Origin: Siphonodentalium dalli
Taxonomy: Eukaryota; Mollusca; Scaphopoda; Gadilida; Siphonodentaliidae
NCBI GenBank assembly: GCA_032622095.1
Contig: CP136066.1
Span: 6,597,784 to 6,661,783 of the forward strand
Direction of reading: 5' to 3'
Length of the DNA stretch: 64,000 nucleotides
Shown here piece by piece: positions 53,245 through 64,000 of the stretch. Each line of letters opens with the position of its first letter. The stretch's first letter is position 1. The position numbers were made by a program, and so were the translations under genes. The notes under the pieces are model-generated. The model saw only the letters and a list, made by a program, of their open reading frames with translations, did no database searches and was not told the DNA's origin.

Positions 53245-56200
53245 CTGGGAACATTCTGGTAATAGGACAATAAGAAACGACTGGGATCATTCTGGTAATA
53301 GGACAATAAGAAACTACTGGGAACATTCTGGTAATAGGACAATAAGAAACGACTGGGACCATTCTGGTAATAGGACAATAAGAAACGACTGAGACCATTC
53401 TGGTAATAGGACAATAAGAAACTACTGAGACCATTCTGGACATAGGACAATAAGAAACGACTGAGACCATTCTGGTAATAGGACAATAAGAAACGACTGG
53501 GGCCATTCTGGTAATAGGACAATAAGAAACGACTGAGACCATTCTGGACATAGGACAATAAGAAACGACTGGGGCCATTCTGGTAATAGGACAATAAGAA
53601 ACGACTGAGACCATTCTGGACATAGGACAATAAGAAACGACTGGAACCATTCTGGTAATAGGACAATAAGAAACGACTGAGACCATTCTGGTAATAGGAC
53701 AATAAGAAACTACTGAGACCATTCTGGATATAGGACAATAAGAAACGACTGGGAACATTCTGGTAATAGGACAATAAGAAACGACTGAGACCATTCTGGA
53801 TATAGGACAATAAGAAACTACTGGGAACATTCTGGTAATAGGACAATAAGAAACTACTGGGAACATTCTGGTAATAGGACAATAAGAAACTACTGAGACC
53901 ATTCTGGTAATAGGACAATAAGAAACTACTGGGAACATTCTGGTAATAGGACAATAAGAAACGACTGGGAACATTCTGGTAATAGGACAATAAGAAACTA
54001 CTGGGAACATTCTGGTAATAGGACAATAAGAAACGACTGGGAACATTCTGGTAATAGGACAATAAGAAACTACTGAGACCATTCTGGTAATAGGACAATA
54101 AGAAACTACTGAGACCATTCTGGTAATAGGACAATAAGAAACTACTGGGAACATTCTGGTAATAGGACAATAAGAAACTACTGGGAACATTCTGGTAATA
54201 GGACAATAAGAAACGACTGGGAACATTCTGGTAATAGGACAATAAGAAACGACTGAGACCATTCTGGTAATAGGACAATAAGAAACTACTGAGACCATTC
54301 TGGTAATAGGACAATAAGAAACTACTGAGACCATTCTGGTAATAGGACAATAAGAAACTACTGGGAACATTCTGGACATAGGACAATAAGAAACGACTGA
54401 GACCATTCTGGTAATAGGACAATAAGAAACGACTGGGACCATTCTGGTAATAGGACAATAAGAAACGACTGAGACCATTCTGGTAATAGGACAATAAGAA
54501 ACTACTGAGACCATTCTGGACATAGGACAATAAGAAACGACTGAGACCATTCTGGTAATAGGACAATAAGAAACGACTGGGACCATTCTGGTAATAGGAC
54601 AATAAGAAACGACTGAGACCATTCTGGTAATAGGACAATAAGAAACTACTGAGACCATTCTGGACATAGGACAATAAGAAACGACTGAGACCATTCTGGT
54701 AATAGGACAATAAGGAACGACTGAGACCATTCTGGTAATAGGACAATAAGAAACGACTGAGACCATTCTGGTAATAGGACAATAAGAAACTACTGGGAAC
54801 ATTCTGGTAATAGGACAATAAGAAACTACTGAGACCATTCTGGTAATAGGACAATAAGAAACTACTGAGACCATTCTGGTAATAGGACAATAAGAAACGA
54901 CTGAGACCATTCTGGTAATAGGACAATAAGAAACTACTGAGACCATTCTGGTAATAGGACAATAAGAAACTACTGAGACCATTCTGGTAATAGGACAATA
55001 AGAAACTACTGGGACCATTCTGGTAATAGGACAATAAGAAACGACTGGGACCATTCTGGTAATAGGACAATAAGAAACTACTGAGACCATTCTGGACATA
55101 GGACAATAAGAAACGACTGAGACCATTCTGGTAATAGGACAATAAGGAACGACTGAGACCATTCTGGTAATAGGACAATAAGAAACGACTGAGACCATTC
55201 TGGTAATAGGACAATAAGAAACTACTGAGACCATTCTGGTAATAGGACAATAAGAAACGACTGGGACCATTCTGGTAATAGGACAATAAGAAACGACTGA
55301 GATCATTCTGGTAATAGGACAATAAGAAACTACTGAGACCATTCTGGTAATAGGACAATAAGAAACTACTGAGATCATTCTGGTAATAGGACAATAAGAA
55401 ACTACTGAGATCATTCTGGTAATAGGACAATAAGAAACGACTGAGATCATTCTGGTAATAGGACAATAAGAAACGACTGGGACCATTCTGGTAATAGGAC
55501 AATAAGAAACTACTGAGACCATTCTGGTAATAGGACAATAAGAAACGACTGAGACCATTCTGGTAATAGGACAATAAGAAACTACTGAGATCATTCTGGT
55601 AATAGGACAATAAGAAACTACTGAGACCATTCTGGTAATAGGACAATAAGAAACTACTGAGACCATTCTGGACATAGGACAATAAGAAACGACTGAGACC
55701 ATTCTGGTAATAGGACAATAAGGAACGACTGAGACCATTCTGGTAATAGGACAATAAGAAACGACTGGGACCATTCTGGTAATAGGACAATAAGAAACTA
55801 CTGAGATCATTCTGGTAATAGGACAATAAGAAACGACTGAGACCATTCTGGTAATAGGACAATAAGAAACTACTGAGATCATTCTGGTAATAGGACAATA
55901 AGAAACTACTGAGACCATTCTGGTAATAGGACAATAAGAAACTACTGAGACCATTCTGGACATAGGACAATAAGAAACGACTGAGACCATTCTGGTAATA
56001 GGACAATAAGAAACGACTGAGACCATTCTGGTAATAGGACAATAAGAAACGACTGGGACCATTCTGGACATAGGACAATAAGAAACGACTGAGACCATTC
56101 TGGTAATAGGACAATAAGGAACGACTGAGACCATTCTGGTAATAGGACAATAAGAAACGACTGAGACCATTCTGGTAATAGGACAATAAGAAACTACTGG

Positions 56201-57132
56201 GAACATTCTGGTAATAGGACAATAAGAAACTACTGAGACCATTCTGGTAATAGGACAATAAGAAACTACTGAGACCATTCTGGTAATAGGACAATAAGAA
56301 ACTACTGGGAACATTCTGGTAATAGGACAATAAGAAACTACTGGGGCCATTCTGGTAATAGGACAATAAGAAACTACTGAGACCATTCTGGTAATAGGAC
56401 AATAAGAAACTACTGGGAACATTCTGGACATAGGACAATAAGAAACGACTGAGACCATTCTGGTAATAGGACAATAAGGAACGACTGAGACCATTCTGGA
56501 CATAGGACAATAAGAAACTACTGAGATCATTCTGGTAATAGGACAATAAGAAACTACTGGGAACATTCTGGTAATAGGACAATAAGAAACTACTGGGACC
56601 ATTCTGGTAATAGGACAATAAGAAACTACTGGGAACATTCTGGTAATAGGACAATAAGAAACTACTGGGGCCATTCTGGTAATAGGACAATAAGAAACTA
56701 CTGGGAACATTCTGGTAATAGGACAATAAGAAACGACTGGGAACATTCTGGTAATAGGACAATAAGAAACTACTGGGAACATTCTGGTAATAGGACAATA
56801 AGAAACGACTGGGAACATTCTGGTAATAGGACAATAAGAAACTACTGAGACCATTCTGGTAATAGGACAATAAGAAACTACTGAGACCATTCTGGTAATA
56901 GGACAATAAGAAACTACTGGGAACATTCTGGTAATAGGACAATAAGAAACTACTGGGAACATTCTGGTAATAGGACAATAAGAAACGACTGGGAACATTC
57001 TGGTAATAGGACAATAAGAAACGACTGAGACCATTCTGGTAATAGGACAATAAGAAACTACTGAGACCATTCTGGACATAGGACAATAAGAAACGACTGA
57101 GACCATTCTGGTAATAGGACAATAAGGAACGA
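53245..57132 (+). repeat. GGGAAC (G4 A7) neighbourhood with G31-anchored higher-order repeat
   Basis: GGGAAC monomers are frequent here, especially at 53.8-54.3 and 56.2-57.0 kb, nearly always TAA-type. Six monomers carry the otherwise unseen A31G change (AAGGAAC instead of AAGAAAC), starting at 54685, 55117, 55693, 56089, 56449 and 57097. Each is A4/TAA/G35 and each directly follows an ACA-type monomer ending in G35, so the dimer was copied as a block. Spacings are 12, 16, 11, 10 and 18 monomers. The five monomers 54685-54864 match 56089-56268. This is a higher-order repeat with a fixed anchor and a variable body. Confidence 0.92.
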
Positions 57133-60100
57133 CTGAGACCATTCTGGTAATAGGACAATAAGAAACTACTGAGACCATTCTGGTAATAGGACAATAAGAA
57201 ACGACTGGGATCATTCTGGTAATAGGACAATAAGAAACGACTGGGACCATTCTGGACATAGGACAATAAGAAACGACTGAGACCATTCTGGATATAGGAC
57301 AATAAGAAACTACTGAGAACATTCTGGACATAGGACAATAAGAAACGACTGAGACCATTCTGGTAATAGGACAATAAGAAACTACTGGGACCATTCTGGA
57401 CATAGGACAATAAGAAACGACTGAGACCATTCTGGTAATAGGACAATAAGAAACTACTGGGACCATTCTGGTAATAGGACAATAAGAAACGACTGAGACC
57501 ATTCTGGTAATAGGACAATAAGAAACTACTGAGACCATTCTGGTAATAGGACAATAAGAAACGACTGAGACCATTCTGGTAATAGGACAATAAGAAACTA
57601 CTGCGACCATTCTGGTAATAGGACAATAAGAAACTACTGAGATCATTCTGGTAATAGGACAATAAGAAACTACTGCGACCATTCTGGTAATAGGACAATA
57701 AGAAACTACTGAGATCATTCTGGTAATAGGACAATAAGAAACGACTGGGACCATTCTGGTAATAGGACAATAAGAAACGACTGGGACCATTCTGGTAATA
57801 GGACAATAAGAAACGACTGGGACCATTCTGGACATAGGACAATAAGAAACGACTGAGACCATTCTGGATATAGGACAATAAGAAACTACTGAGAACATTC
57901 TGGACATAGGACAATAAGAAACGACTGAGACCATTCTGGTAATAGGACAATAAGAAACTACTGGGACCATTCTGGACATAGGACAATAAGAAACGACTGA
58001 GACCATTCTGGTAATAGGACAATAAGAAACTACTGAGACCATTCTGGACATAGGACAATAAGAAACGACTGAGACCATTCTGGTAATAGGACAATAAGAA
58101 ACTACTGGGACCATTCTGGACATAGGACAATAAGAAACGACTGGGACCATTCTGGTAATAGGACAATAAGAAACTACTGAGACCATTCTGGTAATAGGAC
58201 AATAAGAAACTACTGAGACCATTCTGGTAATAGGACAATAAGAAACGACTGGGAACATTCTGGTAATAGGACAATAAGAAACGACTGAGACCATTCTGGA
58301 TATAGGACAATAAGAAACGACTGAGATCATTCTGGATATAGGACAATAAGAAACGACTGAGATCATTCTGGTAATAGGACAATAAGAAACGACTGAGACC
58401 ATTCTGGACATAGGACAATAAGAAACTACTGAGACCATTCTGGTAATAGGACAATAAGAAACGACTGGGGCCATTCTGGACATAGGACAATAAGAAACGA
58501 CTGAGACCATTCTGGTAATAGGACAATAAGAAACTACTGAGACCATTCTGGTTATAGGACAATAAGAAACTACTGAGACCATTCTGGACATAGGACAATA
58601 AGAAACGACTGGGATCATTCTGGTAATAGGACAATAAGAAACTACTGGGACCATTCTGGTAATAGGACAATAAGAAACGACTGAGACCATTCTGGACATA
58701 GGACAATAAGAAACTACTGGGACCATTCTGGATATAGGACAATAAGAAACTACTGAGACCATTCTGGACATAGGACAATAAGAAACTACTGAGACCATTC
58801 TGGTAATAGGACAATAAGAAACGACTGAGACCATTCTGGACATAGGACAATAAGAAACGACTGAGACCATTCTGGTAATAGGACAATAAGAAACGACTGA
58901 GACCATTCTGGTAATAGGACAATAAGAAACGACTGAGACCATTCTGGTAATAGGACAATAAGAAACTACTGAGACCATTCTGGTAATAGGACAATAAGAA
59001 ACTACTGGGACCATTCTGGACATAGGACAATAAGAAACGACTGGGACCATTCTGGTAATAGGACAATAAGAAACTACTGCGACCATTATGGATATAGGAC
59101 AATAAGAAACGACTGGGGCCATTCTGGACATAGGACAATAAGAAACTACTGGGATCATTCTGGTTATAGGACAATAAGAAACTACTGGGGCCATTCTGGT
59201 AATAGGACAATAAGAAACTACTGAGACCATTCTGGACATAGGACAATAAGAAACGACTGGGGCCATTCTGGTAATAGGACAATAAGAAACGACTGAGACC
59301 ATTCTGGTAATAGGACAATAAGAAACGACTGGGAACATTCTGGTAATAGGACAATAAGAAACGACTGAGACCATTCTGGATATAGGACAATAAGAAACGA
59401 CTGGGGCCATTCTGGTAATAGGACAATAAGAAACTACTGGGGCCATTCTGGACATAGGACAATAAGAAACGACTGAGATCATTCTGGATATAGAACAATA
59501 AGAAACGACTGGGACCATTCTGGTAATAGGACAATAAGAAACGACTGGGGCCATTCTGGACATAGGACAATAAGAAACGACTGGGACCATTCTGGTAATA
59601 GGACAATAAGAAACGACTGAGACCATTCTGGACATAGGACAATAAGAAACGACTGGGGCCATTCTGGACATAGGACAATAAGAAACGACTGGGACCATTC
59701 TGGTAATAGGACAATAAGAAACGACTGAGACCATTCTGGACATAGGACAATAAGAAACGACTGGGGCCATTCTGGACATAGGACAATAAGAAACGACTGG
59801 GGCCATTCTGGTAATAGGACAATAAGAAACTACTGGGGCCATTCTGGACATAGGACAATAAGAAACGACTGGGGCCATTCTGGACATAGGACAATAAGAA
59901 ACGACTGGGACCATTCTGGTAATAGGACAATAAGAAACAACTGGGAACATTCTGGTAATAGGACAATAAGAAACGACTGAGACCATTCTGGTAATAGGAC
60001 AATAAGAAACGACTGGGGCCATTCTGGTAATAGGACAATAAGAAACTACTGGGGCCATTCTGGACATAGGACAATAAGAAACGACTGGGGCCATTCTGGT

Positions 60101-63100
60101 AATAGGACAATAAGAAACTACTGGGGCCATTCTGGTAATAGGACAATAAGAAACGACTGAGACCATTCTGGTAATAGGACAATAAGAAACAACTGGGAAC
60201 ATTCTGGTAATAGGACAATAAGAAACTACTGAGACCATTCTGGATATAGGACAATAAGAAACGACTGGGGCCATTCTGGTAATAGGACAATAAGAAACTA
60301 CTGGGGCCATTCTGGACATAGGACAATAAGAAACGACTGGGGCCATTCTGGTAATAGGACAATAAGAAACTACTGGGACCATTCTGGACATAGGACAATA
60401 AGAAACGACTGGGGCCATTCTGGTAATAGGACAATAAGAAACTACTGGGGCCATTCTGGTAATAGGACAATAAGAAACTACTGAGGCCATTCTGGTAATA
60501 GGACAATAAGAAACGACTGGGGCCATTCTGGTAATAGGACAATAAGAAACGACTGAGACCATTCTGGTAATAGGACAATAAGAAACGACTGGGGCCATTC
60601 TGGACATAGGACAATAAGAAACGACTGGGACCATTCTGGTAATAGGACAATAAGAAACGACTGAGACCATTCTGGTAATAGGACAATAAGAAACTACTGA
60701 GACCATTCTGGTAATAGGACAATAAGAAACGACTGAGACCATTCTGGTAATAGGACAATAAGAAACTACTGAGACCATTCTGGTAATAGGACAATAAGAA
60801 ACGACTGGGACCATTCTGGATATAGGACAATAAGAAACGACTGAGACCATTCTGGACATAGGACAATAAGAAACGACTGAGACCATTCTGGTAATAGGAC
60901 AATAAGAAACGACTGGGGCCATTCTGGACATAGGACAATAAGAAACGACTGAGACCATTCTGGATATAGGACAATAAGAAACGACTGGGACCATTCTGGT
61001 AATAGGACAATAAGAAACGACTGGGGCCATTCTGGTAATAGGACAATAAGAAACTACTGGGACCATTCTGGTAATAGGACAATAAGAAACGACTGAGACC
61101 ATTCTGGTAATAGGACAATAAGAAACTACTGAGACCATTCTGGACATAGGACAATAAGAAACGACTGAGACCATTCTGGATATAGGACAATAAGAAACGA
61201 CTGGGACCATTCTGGTAATAGGACAATAAGAAACGACTGGGGCCATTCTGGTAATAGGACAATAAGAAACGACTGGGGCCATTCTGGTAATAGGACAATA
61301 AGAAACTACTGAGACCATTCTGGTAATAGGACAATAAGAAACTACTGAGACCATTCTGGTAATAGGACAATAAGAAACGACTGGGACCATTCTGGTAATA
61401 GGACAATAAGAAACGACTGGGGCCATTCTGGACATAGGACAATAAGAAACTACTGAGATCATTCTGGACATAGGACAATAAGAAACGACTGAGACCATTC
61501 TGGATATAGGACAATAAGAAACGACTGAGACCATTCTGGACATAGGACAATAAGAAACGACTGAGACCATTCTGGTAATAGGACAATAAGAAACGACTGG
61601 GGCCATTCTGGACATAGGACAATAAGAAACGACTGAGACCATTCTGGATATAGGACAATAAGAAACGACTGGGACCATTCTGGTAATAGGACAATAAGAA
61701 ACGACTGGGGCCATTCTGGTAATAGGACAATAAGAAACTACTGGGACCATTCTGGTAATAGGACAATAAGAAACGACTGAGACCATTCTGGTAATAGGAC
61801 AATAAGAAACTACTGGGACCATTCTGGTAATAGGACAATAAGAAACGACTGAGACCATTCTGGTAATAGGACAATAAGAAACTACTGAGACCATTCTGGA
61901 CATAGGACAATAAGAAACGACTGAGACCATTCTGGATATAGGACAATAAGAAACGACTGGGACCATTCTGGTAATAGGACAATAAGAAACGACTGGGGCC
62001 ATTCTGGTAATAGGACAATAAGAAACTACTGGGACCATTCTGGTAATAGGACAATAAGAAACGACTGGGGCCATTCTGGACATAGGACAATAAGAAACGA
62101 CTGGGACCATTCTGGATATAGGACAATAAGAAACGACTGGGACCATTCTGGTAATAGGACAATAAGAAACTACTGAGACCATTCTGGATATAGGACAATA
62201 AGAAACGACTGGGACCATTCTGGACATAGGACAATAAGAAACGACTGAGATCATTCTGGTAATAGGACAATAAGAAACTACTGAGACCATTCTGGTAATA
62301 GGACAATAAGAAACGACTGAGACCATTCTGGACATAGGACAATAAGAAACGACTGGGACCATTCTGGTAATAGGACAATAAGAAACGACTGGGGCCATTC
62401 TGGTAATAGGACAATAAGAAACTACTGAGACCATTCTGGTAATAGGACAATAAGAAACTACTGAGGCCATTCTGGTAATAGGACAATAAGAAACTACTGA
62501 GGCCATTCTGGTAATAGGACAATAAGAAACTACTGGGACCATTCTGGTAATAGGACAATAAGAAACGACTGAGACCATTCTGGTAATAGGACAATAAGAA
62601 ACTACTGAGATCATTCTGGTAATAGGACAATAAGAAACGACTGGGACCATTCTGGACATAGGACAATAAGAAACGACTGGGGCCATTCTGGACATAGGAC
62701 AATAAGAAACGACTGGGACCATTCTGGACATAGGACAATAAGAAACGACTGAGGCCATTCTGGACATAGGACAATAAGAAACGACTGGGACCATTCTGGA
62801 CATAGGACAATAAGAAACGACTGGGGCCATTCTGGTAATAGGACAATAAGAAACGACTGAGATCATTCTGGTAATAGGACAATAAGAAACGACTGAGATC
62901 ATTCTGGTAATAGGACAATAAGAAACGACTGGGGCCATTCTGGTAATAGGACAATAAGAAACGACTGAGACCATTCTGGTAATAGGACAATAAGAAACGA
63001 CTGGGACCATTCTGGACATAGGACAATAAGAAACGACTGAGGCCATTCTGGACATAGGACAATAAGAAACGACTGAGGCCATTCTGGACATAGGACAATA

Positions 63101-64000
63101 AGAAACGACTGGGACCATTCTGGACATAGGACAATAAGAAACGACTGAGGCCATTCTGGACATAGGACAATAAGAAACGACTGGGACCATTCTGGACATA
63201 GGACAATAAGAAACGACTGGGACCATTCTGGTAATAGGACAATAAGACACGACTGAGATCATTCTGGTAATAGGACAATAAGAAACGACTGAGATCATTC
63301 TGGTAATAGGACAATAAGAAACGACTGAGACCATTCTGGTAATAGGACAATAAGAAACGACTGAGGCCATTCTGGACATAGGACAATAAGAAACGACTGG
63401 GACCATTCTGGACATAGGACAATAAGAAACGACTGGGACCATTCTGGACATAGAACAATAAGAAACGACTGCGACCATTCTGGTAATAGGACAATAAGAA
63501 ACGACTGAGACCATTCTGGACATAGGACAATAAGAAACTACTGGGACCATTCTGGATATAGGACAATAAGAAACGACTGGGACCATTCTGGTAATAGGAC
63601 AATAAGAAACGACTGAGACCATTCTGGTAATAGGACAATAAGAAACGACTGAGACCATTCTGGTAATAGGACAATAAGAAACTACTGAGACCATTCTGGA
63701 TATAGGACAATAAGAAACGACTGGGACCATTCTGGATATAGGACAATAAGAAACGACTGGGACCATTCTGGTAATAGGACAATAAGAAACGACTGAGACC
63801 ATTCTGGTAATAGGACAATAAGAAACGACTGGGACCATTCTGGTAATAGGACAATAAGAAACGACTGGGACCATTCTGGACATAGGACAATAAGAAACGA
63901 CTGGGACCATTCTGGATATAGGACAATAAGAAACGACTGGGACCATTCTGGTAATAGGACAATAAGAAACGACTGGGACCATTCTGGACATAGGACAATA
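57133..64000 (+). repeat. Mixed satellite stretch to the window end
   Basis: TAA-, ACA- and some ATA-types are mixed, and G4 G6 (GGGCC) copies are abundant at about 59.1-60.6 kb. C4 (CTGCGACC) copies at 57601 and 57673 form a 72-bp duplicated dimer, and C4 recurs at 59077 and 63469. The 59077 monomer also has A at position 12 (59088), the only change I saw inside CATTCTG. A35 sites at 59939 and 60191 mark a 7-monomer repeat (59941-60192 against 60193-60444, with several differences). A32C occurs once at 63248. The last monomer is cut at its 28th base by the window end. Confidence 0.87.

Larger units (their letters stand above)
1..64000 (+). repeat. 36-bp satellite array, 1,777 complete monomers plus a 28-base partial copy
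   Basis: The entire window is a head-to-tail array of one 36-bp unit. Unit starts fall at 1, 37, 73 and so on to 63973 with no register slip, so I see no insertion, deletion, inversion or interruption. Positions 8-14 (CATTCTG) and 23-28 (ACAATA) are almost invariant. Variation concentrates at 4, 6, 7, 16-18, 21-22 and 35. A typical monomer has 15 A, 8 G, 6 C and 7 T. Neither array edge is inside the window, so the true length exceeds 64 kb. Arrays like this are known from eukaryotic heterochromatin, and no bacterial or phage feature is visible. I do not recognise the family. The repeat call is certain; the chromosomal location and any function are inference. Confidence 0.99.

Noticed and set aside
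1-64000. CRISPR array, because 36 bp is a common CRISPR repeat length
   Set aside because: There are no spacers: repeats abut directly for 64 kb, and no cas gene or leader is present.
1-64000. CENP-B box in the monomer
   Set aside because: The best placement, over ATTCTGGTAATAGGAC, lacks the required CG dinucleotides of the nTTCGnnnnAnnCGGGn core. Only part of the core matches.
1-64000. Telomeric repeat or human satellite II/III relation (shared CATTC)
   Set aside because: No telomere-type short motif is repeated. CATTC is followed by TGG rather than forming CATTCC pentamers, and the period is 36, not 5.
1-64000. Repetitive protein gene (for example an antigen or silk-like gene)
   Set aside because: All six frames are interrupted by stops through most of the window: two + frames have a stop in almost every monomer, and the third has TGA wherever A4 occurs. 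No exon boundary or unique flank is visible.
1-64000. Polyadenylation-like AATAAG or promoter-like TATA strings (TATATAAC)
   Set aside because: AATAAG is part of nearly every monomer and is not the AATAAA signal. TATATAAC is a simple monomer variant with no associated transcription unit in the sequence.
1-64000. Mobile element insertions, inversions or segment breaks within the array
   Set aside because: Scanning every line showed the same strand and register throughout, with no non-satellite sequence, target-site duplication or inverted monomer.

Overview
The whole 64,000-base window is one uninterrupted tandem array of a 36-bp satellite monomer. There are 1,777 complete copies and a 28-base partial copy at 63973-64000. 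All copies run head to tail on the same strand, and both ends of the window lie inside the array. Every monomer starts at a position equal to 1 modulo 36, from 1 to 63973, and I see no insertion or deletion anywhere. I found no gene, RNA gene, mobile element, inversion or unique sequence. An array of this size and regularity is typical of eukaryotic satellite DNA (pericentromeric, centromeric, subtelomeric or B-chromosome heterochromatin). I do not recognise the monomer and cannot name the organism. Counts and frequencies below were read by eye.

Monomer anatomy (position 1 is the C of CTG): positions 1-18 read CTG-R-GACCATTCTGGTAA and positions 19-36 read TAGGACAATAAGAAAC-K-A. The typical copy is about 39% GC, with about 64% purines on the + strand. 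Most variation sits at a few sites: 4 (A/G), 5 (rare T or A), 6 (A/G), 7 (C/T/A), 16-18 (TAA, ACA, ATA, rarely AAA), 21-22 (GG, GA, TA) and 35 (G/T, rarely A). CATTCTG at 8-14 and ACAATA at 23-28 are nearly invariant. I name monomers by these sites, for example GATC-type (T7), GAAC-type (A7), GGCC-type (G6), and TAA-, ACA- or ATA-type (16-18).

Layout: rare variants mostly form local clusters, which divide the array into neighbourhoods. These are: T5 cluster 3637-6012; A35/A22 cluster 6613-7400; CAG cluster 12457-13392; exact 540-bp duplication 16604-17691; low-diversity stretch about 17.7-20.5 kb; GGTACC cluster 20701-22068; CGG cluster 25777-26532; TGTACA dimers 27253-27468; a distinct domain 28117-34884 with few TAA-type and few T35 copies; a G6-rich region about 34.9-45 kb; AGAAC cluster 45757-46908; and a GGGAAC/G31 cluster 53245-57132. 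Inside them, higher-order repeats of 2, 5, 7, 8, 13 and 15 monomers occur, and no single unit length dominates.

Interpretation: the pattern fits ongoing local unequal exchange or gene conversion that preserves register. There is no operon or pathway. If the array has a function it is likely structural (chromatin, centromere) or through a satellite transcript, and nothing here proves either. Only three open frames of at least 80 codons with a possible start exist. All begin at TTG and are consequences of the repeat length being a multiple of three.
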